From Actinomycetota bacterium (GTDB lineage Bacteria > Actinomycetota > Thermoleophilia > Solirubrobacterales > 70-9), in NCBI GenBank assembly GCA_018268675.1, contig JAFDWB010000009.1:124001-188000 (forward strand): 64,000 nucleotides of DNA, written 5' to 3'. The position numbers and the translations under genes were made by a program. This document shows positions 8,767-15,793 of this stretch, piece by piece; the stretch's first letter is position 1, and every line of letters begins with the position of its first letter. The notes below the pieces were generated by a model that did not search any database, was not told the origin of the DNA, and saw nothing but the letters and a program-made list of their open reading frames with translations.

Positions 8767-9788
8767 CGATCCAGGTCAACCGTGCCCACGAGCCGGCCTA
8801 CGCCGGCCTGGGCACCTACTGCAAGGCGCCGCTGGCGCTGCGTCCCGAGGACCTCGACGGCGTCGACGTCGCGGTCCTCGGGGCACCCTTCGACGAAGGG
8901 GTGTCGTATCGGCCGGGGGCGCGGTTCGGGCCCCGGTCGATCCGCGAGGCGTGCAACTACCTCTGGGCGCCGCCGGCGCGGCCGCACATGAACCTGGGGA
9001 TCGACCCGTTCGCGGTGCTCTCGGTGGCCGACTACGGCGACGCGGAGTGCCCGCCCGCCGACCTTGCCGCGGCCCACCGTGAGGTGAAGGCGCGCCTCGG
9101 CGAGATCCTCGACGCGGGCGTCTTCCCCGTGGTCCTCGGCGGCGACCACTCGCTCGCCTACCCGGACGTGACGGCGGTGGTCGAGCGCTTCGGCGCCGGC
9201 AACGTGGGGCTGATCCAGTTCGACGCCCACGCCGACACCGCGGCGGGGGCGAGCGCCGACGGCCAGTTCGCCGCCCCGCACGGGACCGGGATGCGGCGGC
9301 TGGTCGAGGAGGGCCACATCCGCGGCGAGCACTTCATCCAGATCGGCCTGCACGGGTACTTCCCCGACCCCGGGGACTTCGACTGGATGCGCTCGGCCGG
9401 GATGCGGTGGTTCACGCGGTACGAGATCGACCGGCGCGGGATGGCGGCGGTGATGGACGACCTGATCGAGACCGCGGCGCGGGACCTTCCCGAGCACATC
9501 TTCGTCAGCTTCGACATCGACGTCTTCGACCCCGGGTTCGCCCCCGGGACCGGGGCGCCGGAGCCGGGCGGGCTGACGCCGCGCGAGGTCCTGCCGGCGC
9601 TCGTCCGCATCTTCCACGAGCTGCCGACGGTGGGGATGGACCTGGTCGAGGTGGCGCCGACCTACGACAACGCGTCGGGGATCACCTCGCTGCTGGCGCA
9701 CCGCTGCATCCTCGAGTCGCTCGCCGGGCTGGCCCTGCGGCGGAGCGGTCGCGAGCCGCGGCCGCAGGTCGACGCGCGTACGAGCTGA
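8763..9788 (+). CDS. Agmatinase/ureohydrolase family protein, copy 1
   Basis: 341 residues from ATG 8763, overlapping the livK stop (AATGA); an upstream in-frame ATG at 8733 would run into livK and is less likely. Ureohydrolase metal ligands are intact: GGDHSLAYP near residue 125, FDAHADT near 149 and SFDIDVFDP near 250. Such manganese enzymes release urea from agmatine, guanidinobutyrate, guanidinopropionate or related compounds. A close paralogue lies 1.2 kb downstream (11043-12047), with an M24 peptidase between. Family certain; which guanidino substrate is used is not. Confidence 0.9.
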   Translation: MTIQVNRAHEPAYAGLGTYCKAPLALRPEDLDGVDVAVLGAPFDEGVSYRPGARFGPRSIREACNYLWAPPARPHMNLGIDPFAVLSVADYGDAECPPADLAAAHREVKARLGEILDAGVFPVVLGGDHSLAYPDVTAVVERFGAGNVGLIQFDAHADTAAGASADGQFAAPHGTGMRRLVEEGHIRGEHFIQIGLHGYFPDPGDFDWMRSAGMRWFTRYEIDRRGMAAVMDDLIETAARDLPEHIFVSFDIDVFDPGFAPGTGAPEPGGLTPREVLPALVRIFHELPTVGMDLVEVAPTYDNASGITSLLAHRCILESLAGLALRRSGREPRPQVDARTS

Positions 9789-9801
9789 TCTGGGGAGATC
9801 C

Positions 9802-11046
9802 ATGGAAGCGAGGATTCCCTGGCACGAGTACGAGGAACGCTGGCGGAGGGTGAAGGCGGCCTGCGCCCAGCTCGGCCTGGACGGGGTGATCGTCGGCTCG
9901 CGGGGCGGCGCGATGTTGGACGGTTACGCCGACACCGTCTACCTCGCGAACCATTATCCCGACACACCTCTGCTCGGGCACCTGCCGCCGCTCTGGGTAG
10001 GCCGTGGGCACGCCTTCCTGGTGTTCTCACACGACGCCGATGCGCCGACGCTGATCGTCGACTCGCCTGACTGGCGGCCTGATCTGGTTGCGGTGGACGA
10101 CGTCAGGTACTCGATGAACCTTGCCGACGAGGCGGGGAGGGTGGTGGACGAGCTCGGTCTCGACAGGGGCAGGATCGGGTTCGCGGGGGGCAACCAGGTG
10201 ATCGCCACCACCTACCTGGCGATGTGCGAGGCGATCCCGAACGCCGAGATCGTCCAGGTCCCCGACCTGGTCGAAAAGCTGCGCATGGTCAAGAGCCCGA
10301 ACGAGCTCGAGCTCGTCCGCGAGTCGGTCGCCGTGGGCAGCGAAGTCATGAACGCGATGATGGAGGCGGCGATGTCGCAGCCCGGGATCACCGAGGCCGA
10401 AGCCGTGGCGGCCGGTTACTCGCTCGCCGTCTCCCGGGGCGTGGCGATGTATGACGCCGCCACCTCCTCCGGCCCGTACAGTGACTCCTACAGTCACGGG
10501 CGCCTGCCTTCGTGGACCACGCGTACCCTCGAGCGCGGCGATTTCTTCCACGTCGACGCCTACGGTGCGCTGAACGGCTACCTCTTCGACATGCAACGCA
10601 CCGCCGTCGTCGGGGGCGAGGCGAGCGAAGGGCAGCTCGAGGTGCTGGACGGCCTGGTCGAGGCCTACGAAGCCGGGGCCGCGGCGATCGAGCCGGGAGT
10701 GACGGCGGGCGCGGTCTATGCGGCCGTCCACGACAGCCTCGTCGGCTCGGGGATGGCCGAGCACGACGACGCCGCCTGGGCGTCGGGGGAGGGGGACACC
10801 GGGGCGGCGGTGCTGTCCTACTTCCCCTGCCACGGCCACTCGATCGGCCTCGCCTGGGAAGGGCCGTGGATCATGGCCGGGAACGAGTCGACCTTCGAGG
10901 CCGGGATGTGCATCTCGCTCGAGGTGCAGAGCGGTCTCCCGGGCGTCGGGACCGCGATGTTCGAGCAGGATGTCATCGTGTTCGACGACGGTATCGAGAC
11001 CCTGCCGACGATCGCCCGGTACTACGCTGGGGCGGCGGGAAGGTGA
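9802..11046 (+). CDS. M24 family metallopeptidase (Xaa-Pro peptidase / creatinase fold)
   Basis: 414 residues: an N-terminal creatinase-like domain, then the pita-bread M24 domain from about residue 170. The five metal ligands of Xaa-Pro peptidases are all present: Asp in HVDAYGAL and, 11 residues on, Asp in FDMQRT; His in GHSIGLAWEGP; Glu in ISLEVQSG; Glu in MFEQDVIVF. True creatinases lack these ligands, so a metal-dependent C-N hydrolase or peptidase is more likely than a creatine amidinohydrolase. It sits between two ureohydrolase genes and ends in a GTGA overlap with the second. Confidence 0.88.
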   Translation: MEARIPWHEYEERWRRVKAACAQLGLDGVIVGSRGGAMLDGYADTVYLANHYPDTPLLGHLPPLWVGRGHAFLVFSHDADAPTLIVDSPDWRPDLVAVDDVRYSMNLADEAGRVVDELGLDRGRIGFAGGNQVIATTYLAMCEAIPNAEIVQVPDLVEKLRMVKSPNELELVRESVAVGSEVMNAMMEAAMSQPGITEAEAVAAGYSLAVSRGVAMYDAATSSGPYSDSYSHGRLPSWTTRTLERGDFFHVDAYGALNGYLFDMQRTAVVGGEASEGQLEVLDGLVEAYEAGAAAIEPGVTAGAVYAAVHDSLVGSGMAEHDDAAWASGEGDTGAAVLSYFPCHGHSIGLAWEGPWIMAGNESTFEAGMCISLEVQSGLPGVGTAMFEQDVIVFDDGIETLPTIARYYAGAAGR

Positions 11047-12047
11047 TCGGTGACACCGGTGGTCGCGGAGTGATCGGCGTCAACCGTCCCGACGAGCCGG
11101 CGTACGCCGGCCTGGGCACCTACTGCAAGGCGCCGCTGGCGCTGCGGCCGGAGGACCTCGAGGGGGTCGACGTGGCGATCCTCGGGGCGCCTTTCGACGA
11201 AGGGGTCTCGTTCCGGCCGGGGGCGCGCTTCGGGCCGCGGGCGATCCGCGAGGCCTGCAACTTCCTCTCCTCGCCGCCGGCGCGGCCGCACCTGGGGCTC
11301 GGCGTCGATCCCTTCGCGGTGCTCTCGGTAGCCGACTACGGCGACGCGGAGTGCCCGCCCGCCGACCTCGCCGCGGCGCACCGGGAGGTGAAGGCGCGGC
11401 TGGGGGAGATCCTCGACGCGGGCGTGATGCCGATCATCCTCGGCGGCGACCACTCGCTCGCCTACCCGGACGTGACCGCGGTGGTCGAGCGTTACGGCGC
11501 CGGGGAGGTCGGCGTGATCCAGTTCGACACCCACACCGACACCTCGCCGGTCGACTGGGGCGGTCCGCTCTCCCACGCGAGCCCGATGCGCCGCCTGGTC
11601 GAGGAGGGCCACGTGCGCGGCGAGCACTTCATCCAGGTCGGCATCCACGGGTACTACCCCGACCCCGAGGATTTCGACTGGGCCCGCTCGGTCGGCATGC
11701 GCTGGCACACCCGCTACGAGATCGACGAACGCGGCATGCCCGCCGTGGTCGACGACCTGATCGCGACCGCCGCCCGCGACCTCCCCGAGCACATCTTCGT
11801 CACCTTCGACATCGACGTCTTCGACGACCTCTACGCCCCCGGCACCGGCTCCCTGGAGTCCGGCGGCCTCGGCCCCCGCGAGATCTTCCCCGCCCTCAAC
11901 CGCATCTTCACCGAGCTCCCGATCGTCGGCATGGACCTGGTCGAGGTCTCGCCCACCTACGACACCTCCGGCATCACCGCCCTCCTCGCCCACCGCTGCG
12001 TCCTCGAGTCCCTCTGCGGCCTCGCCCTCCGCCCCCGCCCCGCCTGA
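11043..12047 (+). CDS. Agmatinase/ureohydrolase family protein, copy 2
   Basis: 334 residues from GTG 11043, which overlaps the M24 stop (GTGA); GTG 11070 is an alternative that aligns better with the N-terminus of copy 1. Closely similar to the protein at 8763-9788 (shared DEGVSxRPGARFGPR, VLSVADYGDAECPP). Metal motifs GGDHSLAYP, FDTHTDTS and TFDIDVFDD are kept, but DAHAD becomes DTHTD and the Pro after the last Asp is lost, so the two may differ in substrate. It is the last gene of the operon. Confidence 0.9.
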   Translation: MIGDTGGRGVIGVNRPDEPAYAGLGTYCKAPLALRPEDLEGVDVAILGAPFDEGVSFRPGARFGPRAIREACNFLSSPPARPHLGLGVDPFAVLSVADYGDAECPPADLAAAHREVKARLGEILDAGVMPIILGGDHSLAYPDVTAVVERYGAGEVGVIQFDTHTDTSPVDWGGPLSHASPMRRLVEEGHVRGEHFIQVGIHGYYPDPEDFDWARSVGMRWHTRYEIDERGMPAVVDDLIATAARDLPEHIFVTFDIDVFDDLYAPGTGSLESGGLGPREIFPALNRIFTELPIVGMDLVEVSPTYDTSGITALLAHRCVLESLCGLALRPRPA

Positions 12048-12487
12048 CCCTCGGGGCGCCCGGGCCCTTGCACCCGCCCGAGACGGTCCCCGGCGCCTCA
12101 TGGGGTCCGTTGCCCCTGTGTCCGGCCGTCGCCGCGACCCGCGGCCTCGGCAAGTTCCTCTGAGCGTCGACGGTGTCGAGGGACCTCCTCCTCTCGATCG
12201 TGAGGAGAAGCCGCCAGACCCGACGCGCAAGGTGGCGCTTCGGCAGCGCACGCCGCGGCCCTCGATCGCCCAGACCCGCCCTCGTCGAGGTCCCGCCCCC
12301 AGGCGAGGAGCTCGCCGGATCCGGGCTCCCTCCGGTCGCCGCGTCGACAGCGGCAGGGGTACGGGTCCGCTCGTGGGGGTCAGTCCCGATCAAGATCATC
12401 TCTTCCTTCCTTCGATCGGTCCTCGCCTCCGGACGGACCCCGGCCGACGGGCCTCAACCGGGGCGATGGCACGGGGACGGCGGGGAC
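12048..12487. other. Long non-coding stretch after the catabolic operon
   Basis: No open frame here has homology-like composition, a convincing ribosome binding site or domain motif. There are short GC-rich inverted repeats (for example CTCCTC...GAGGAG around 12185-12205) but no hairpin followed by a T run. The stretch ends where the 81-bp repeat begins. Confidence 0.5.
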
Positions 12488-12568
12488 GGGGCGCCTGTGG
12501 AGCGTTAGTGGCGCATAGAGAGAGTTTCTCTCCACAGCAAAGTCCTGACCAATGGGAAGGCATGGGGA
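12488..12568 (+). repeat. 81-bp dispersed repeat, copy 1 (inverted partner at 18847-18927)
   Basis: Matches the reverse complement of 18847-18927 at about 78 of 81 positions. Inside it, CTGTGGAG (12495-12502) and CTCCACAG (12530-12537) can pair as an 8-bp stem, with GAGAGAG/CTCTC able to pair in the loop. The sequence ends GGGAAGGCATGGGGA. The two copies point outward/inward as an inverted pair enclosing 6.3 kb. Function unknown: structured RNA, recombination site or remnant of an element. Confidence 0.85.
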
Positions 12569-12705
12569 ACATACTGCGTCCCTTCCTCACGGGCGCCGCT
12601 TCCCGGGCCCGCGAGCCGCCCCGCCCGCGGTTCTCACCTCGGATCTCACGTTTCGTGCGCGGGTTGCGTCGTATCTCTGACGACCCGAGCGAGAGGAGCA
12701 GGAGG

Positions 12706-13025
12706 ATGAGGGCGAGGGTGTTGGCGGCGTCGCCTTGGGAACGGGTCCGCGCGCTCGACTGGGAGGGGATCGGGGGGCAGCTCGAGGAGCGGGGGTTCGC
12801 GGTCACCGAGGATGTGCTGGACGAGGGCGAGTGCGCCGAACTGGCGGCCAGAGTCGCGCGCATGTCGTGAGCCCTCCCCGGGGCGCTTTCGTCGTCTTCC
12901 CGACCCACCATCGGCCCGGGGCCGGAACGCGTGGTTGGCACCGCGCCGCCCTGCGCCACGGGGTGAGCACGGTGACGCGCGGCTCCCGCACCGCGCTCGG
13001 GATCATCTTCCACGACGCGACGTGA
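12706..13025 (+). pseudogene. 2OG-Fe(II) oxygenase remnant with internal deletion and frameshift
   Basis: Two pieces of one protein family sit in different frames. Piece 1 (12706-12870) has the N-terminus, SPWERVRALDWEGIGGQLEE then RGFAVTEDVLDEGECAELAA, ending in a stop after RVARMS. Piece 2 (about 12880-13025) has the C-terminus FVVFPTHHRPGAGTRGWHR, then LRHGVSTVTRGSRTALGIIF and HDAT. In intact relatives, as I recall them, about 110-130 residues including the HxD iron ligands lie between, and they are missing here. The C-terminal Arg/His cosubstrate region survives. The stop overlaps the next gene (GTGA), so the pair was probably a DNA-alkylation-repair operon. Inactive unless the sequence is misassembled. 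Confidence 0.75.
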
Positions 13026-13309
13026 CCCGACCGGCGGAAGACGAGGCGCCGCGGCGCACCTGGACCCTGATCGGTCCCGACGGCCTCCCGTACGAGAGCT
13101 CCGTCGCCGGCACCCTCGGCGGCCACCGTCGCTCGCGCATCTACGGCCGCCTCGGCTGCCCGAGCGCCGCCCGCGCCCTCACCCGCGGCGGCTACCTCGC
13201 CGACCGCGTCTTCTTCGCCGACGAGCCCAATGCGATCGCCGCCGGCTACCGCCCCTGCGCGGTCTGCATGGCTGCCGAGTACCGGGCGTGGCGCGCTACA
13301 GAGTGTTGA
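13022..13309 (+). CDS. Stand-alone Ada-type zinc-binding domain protein
   Basis: 95 residues, GTG start overlapping the oxygenase remnant. The Ada N-terminal zinc-domain layout is clear: IYGRLGCPSAARAL, VFFADEPNAIAAGYRPCAVC. Only three of the four Ada cysteines remain; the position equivalent to the methyl-accepting Cys38 of E. coli Ada is Gly (IYG rather than IYC), so it cannot take a methyl group in the Ada manner. It may be a metal-binding or DNA-phosphate-binding accessory. The last 14 bases overlap convergently with the ABC permease gene. Confidence 0.7.
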   Translation: MTRPAEDEAPRRTWTLIGPDGLPYESSVAGTLGGHRRSRIYGRLGCPSAARALTRGGYLADRVFFADEPNAIAAGYRPCAVCMAAEYRAWRATEC

Positions 13310-14639
13310 AGCATCCGTAGACGACGTAGAGCGGGTTGGTGACGGTTTCGCCGGCGGCGTCGACCATCGTCGGGCCGCCGATGAACGAGGGCGGGGAGGA
13401 AGCCTTGAAGCAGCCGCCGGCATCGACGCTGACGTCGTACTCGACCGAGGTTGCGCTGAACGGCACGGCGTGGGCCTGCGGCAGGTAGACGTTGAGGCTG
13501 CAGGTCCAGTCGCCCGGCCCTTCCGCCTTCGCGGCCCGCCGGTTGCAGGTGGGGAGGACGTCGAGCTTGGCGCCCGCCGGGACCTGGCGGCCGATCAGTT
13601 CTTGTTGGCGCAGGGTCAGGCGGTTGAACTCTTCGCCGATCGCGGCGCTGAGGCGGTGCTCGGTGACCGCGCTCGGGCCGACGTCGGAGAGCAGGGCGAG
13701 CGCCGCGACCAGCGCCGCGGTGGCGGCGACCGCCTTGACCGGGGTGCGCCAGCCCGGCCCGCGGCGCTCGGCGCTCGCGAGGAAGTCGCGGCGGCGCAGG
13801 ATCGCGAGGCTCGCCCAGACGCAGCCGACGATCCAGGCGACGCTGACCAGGCTCGAGATCACCAGCGGCCCGAGGAAGCGGTGCGCGGTGAAGAGCCCGT
13901 GCCAGCCGAGGTAGGCCGAGCCGGGCAGCAGCAGGTGGACGATCACGCCGTTGCCGATCAGGAACAGGAGCTGCGTGACCAGGGCGACGAAGAGCGGGCC
14001 GAGCACGCCGACGATCCCGTTGCGGGAGGCGATCGAGAAGAGGATCGCGATGCTCGTGTAGGCGAGCGTCGGCAGCAGGCAGAGGAGCCAGCTGAGCACG
14101 GTGAGCAGGAGCATCTGGCCGGAGGAGGTGGTCACGCCGCTGAGGTCGACCATCGAGTTCGCCCCGATGAGGAGGACGCCGGCGAGGAGGCTCGCCAGCG
14201 CCAGCAGCAGGGTGAGGCCGACCGCGAGCGCCGCCGCGGCCAGCAGCTTGGCGACGAAGACGTCGATGCGCGTGCACGAACGCGTGAGGATCGTCTTCCA
14301 GGTCCCGTGGCGGTCCTCGGCGGCGAAGAGGTCGCCGCCGATCAGCCCGGCGATCACCGGCAGCCCCCAGTTGCCGGCGAAGGTGAGAAGTACCAGCGAC
14401 AGCGCGTATCCCGAGGAGTGGGCGTAGACGCCGAAGAGCGCGTCGTTGGGCGTGCCGCTCTGCACCTTCAGCACCGCGGCGAAGGCGAACGGGCAGGCGA
14501 CGCAGGCGAGCGCCAGGAGGCGGATCGTCAGCTGGGCGCCGAGCTTCTGCAGCTCCGCGCGGAAGGCGTTCCAGATCGGGTCCTCGCCGCCGATCGGCCT
14601 GGTGGCCGCGGCGGGGATCGAGGGCGCGGCAGAGCTCAT
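13296..14639 (-). CDS. ABC-2 type exporter permease
   Basis: 447 residues. A cytoplasmic N-terminus (about 35 residues) is followed by six hydrophobic segments between residues 40 and 290 in the ABC-2 pattern, including GLIGGDLFAAEDRHGTWKTI, the conserved stretch preceding the second membrane segment. After a further hydrophobic segment near 310-330, a roughly 110-residue extracytoplasmic C-terminal domain with four cysteines (PTCN, WTCS, GGCF, YGCF) follows, unusual for plain ABC-2 permeases and possibly disulfide-bonded. Its ATGA start overlaps the ATPase gene, so both form one exporter. Substrate unknown. Confidence 0.88.
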   Translation of the reverse strand: MSSAAPSIPAAATRPIGGEDPIWNAFRAELQKLGAQLTIRLLALACVACPFAFAAVLKVQSGTPNDALFGVYAHSSGYALSLVLLTFAGNWGLPVIAGLIGGDLFAAEDRHGTWKTILTRSCTRIDVFVAKLLAAAALAVGLTLLLALASLLAGVLLIGANSMVDLSGVTTSSGQMLLLTVLSWLLCLLPTLAYTSIAILFSIASRNGIVGVLGPLFVALVTQLLFLIGNGVIVHLLLPGSAYLGWHGLFTAHRFLGPLVISSLVSVAWIVGCVWASLAILRRRDFLASAERRGPGWRTPVKAVAATAALVAALALLSDVGPSAVTEHRLSAAIGEEFNRLTLRQQELIGRQVPAGAKLDVLPTCNRRAAKAEGPGDWTCSLNVYLPQAHAVPFSATSVEYDVSVDAGGCFKASSPPSFIGGPTMVDAAGETVTNPLYVVYGCFNTL

Positions 14640-15598
14640 GACGCGGCGAGCACGGTCTCGGCCAGCTCCTCCGGCTCCAGCCGGTCGACCGCGGCGTCGT
14701 CGGCGGTGAGGGCGAAGAACATCGTCTCCAGCGGGCTCGCGAGCAGGTCGAGCCGGCGGACCGCGACGCGGGCGTCGCCGAGAGCGAGCACGAAGCCGTC
14801 GAGCCGGTCCGCCTCGAGCGCCAGCGCGAGGCCGCCGCGCCGTGCCCGCCCGGCGCGCACGCCGGGATGCTCGGCGGCGATCCGCAGCGCCGCCTCGTCG
14901 TCGCTGGTCGCGAGCGCGTAGGCCGAGGCGGGCGCCGCGCAGATGAGCTCGGTCGCCGAGCCGTCCCAGACGACCCGGCCGCGGCGCATCACCGTGTAGG
15001 TGTCGCAGACGCGCTCGAGCTCGCCGATCTGGTGGCTAGAGAGGAGGATCGCGACGCCGTCCGCCGCCAGCTCGCGCACCAGTGCGGTGACCGCCTGCGT
15101 CCCGCCGGGGTCGAGGCCGCTGGTCGGCTCGTCGAGCAGCAGCAGGCGGGGCGAGCGCAGGAGCGCCGCGGCGAGCCCGAGCCGCTGCTTCATCCCGGTC
15201 GAGTAACCGGCGACGCGGTCGCCGCCGCGGCCGTCGAGCCCGACCCGGGTGAGCGCCTCGGTGACCGCGGCCGCGCTCGGGCCGCCGTCGAGGCGGGCGA
15301 GCAAAGACAGGTTCGCGGCGCCGGAGAGGTAGGGGTAGAAGGCGGGCTCCTCGACGAACCCGCCGACGTCGCGGAGGGCCTCGCCGCCGGGGTCCGCGGC
15401 CGGCCGGCCGAGCAGCTCGACGCTCCCGGCGTCCGGCGCGACCAGCCCGAACAGCATCCGCAGCAGCGTCGTCTTGCCCGCCCCGTTGGGACCGAGCAGG
15501 CCGCGCACCTCGCCGGGTGCGACCGCGAGGTCGACCCCGTCGACCGCGGTGGTCGTCGCGAAGCGCTTCGTCAGGCCGCCGGCACGTACCGCATACAC
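14636..15598 (-). CDS. ABC exporter ATP-binding protein (drug/antibiotic-type)
   Basis: 320 residues, GTG start. Walker A GPNGAGKTTLLRM near residue 37, a degenerate signature YSTGMKQRLGLAAALL near 133, Walker B LLLLDEPTSGLDPGG near 155 and the switch SSHQIGEL near 190. The C-terminal 100 residues are the accessory region common in DrrA/CcmA-like ATPases of ABC-2 systems. Coupled by ATGA to the permease. It starts 196 bases from the divergent phosphoesterase gene. Confidence 0.9.
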   Translation of the reverse strand: MYAVRAGGLTKRFATTTAVDGVDLAVAPGEVRGLLGPNGAGKTTLLRMLFGLVAPDAGSVELLGRPAADPGGEALRDVGGFVEEPAFYPYLSGAANLSLLARLDGGPSAAAVTEALTRVGLDGRGGDRVAGYSTGMKQRLGLAAALLRSPRLLLLDEPTSGLDPGGTQAVTALVRELAADGVAILLSSHQIGELERVCDTYTVMRRGRVVWDGSATELICAAPASAYALATSDDEAALRIAAEHPGVRAGRARRGGLALALEADRLDGFVLALGDARVAVRRLDLLASPLETMFFALTADDAAVDRLEPEELAETVLAAS

Positions 15599-15684
15599 AG
15601 GGCGAGAGGGTAGGTCGAGACAGGCGGAGTCGATGTAACGGTGGTGTGAAGCCGAGATTCACCAACTGGTAACCGACCCACCAG

Positions 15685-15694
15685 CCAGTACTGG
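15685..15694. promoter_or_regulatory. Possible operator palindrome in divergent promoter region
   Basis: The 195-bp region between the divergent ABC ATPase and phosphoesterase genes holds the perfect 10-bp palindrome CCAGTACTGG. Just upstream, ATTCACC and GGTAACC spaced 11 bp apart loosely resemble a Pho-type direct repeat. Neither is proven; the region must hold two promoters. Confidence 0.25.
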
Positions 15695-15793
15695 GTAGCG
15701 TGCCGATCGAACCGCACAGTTCAGTTCTTCGCACCAGTCGCTCGTCCAGTCACCCCACGCCCGAGACCTCACCCGCCCGAGGAGGAGTCACCT

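Noticed and set aside
9802-11046. Creatinase (creatine amidinohydrolase)
   Set aside because: All five M24 metal ligands are present, whereas creatinases have lost them; the guanidino context alone is not enough.
15640-15700. PHO box upstream of the exported phosphoesterase
   Set aside because: ATTCACC/GGTAACC at 11-bp spacing is suggestive, but the match to actinobacterial Pho direct repeats is weak, so it is mentioned only as a low-confidence site.
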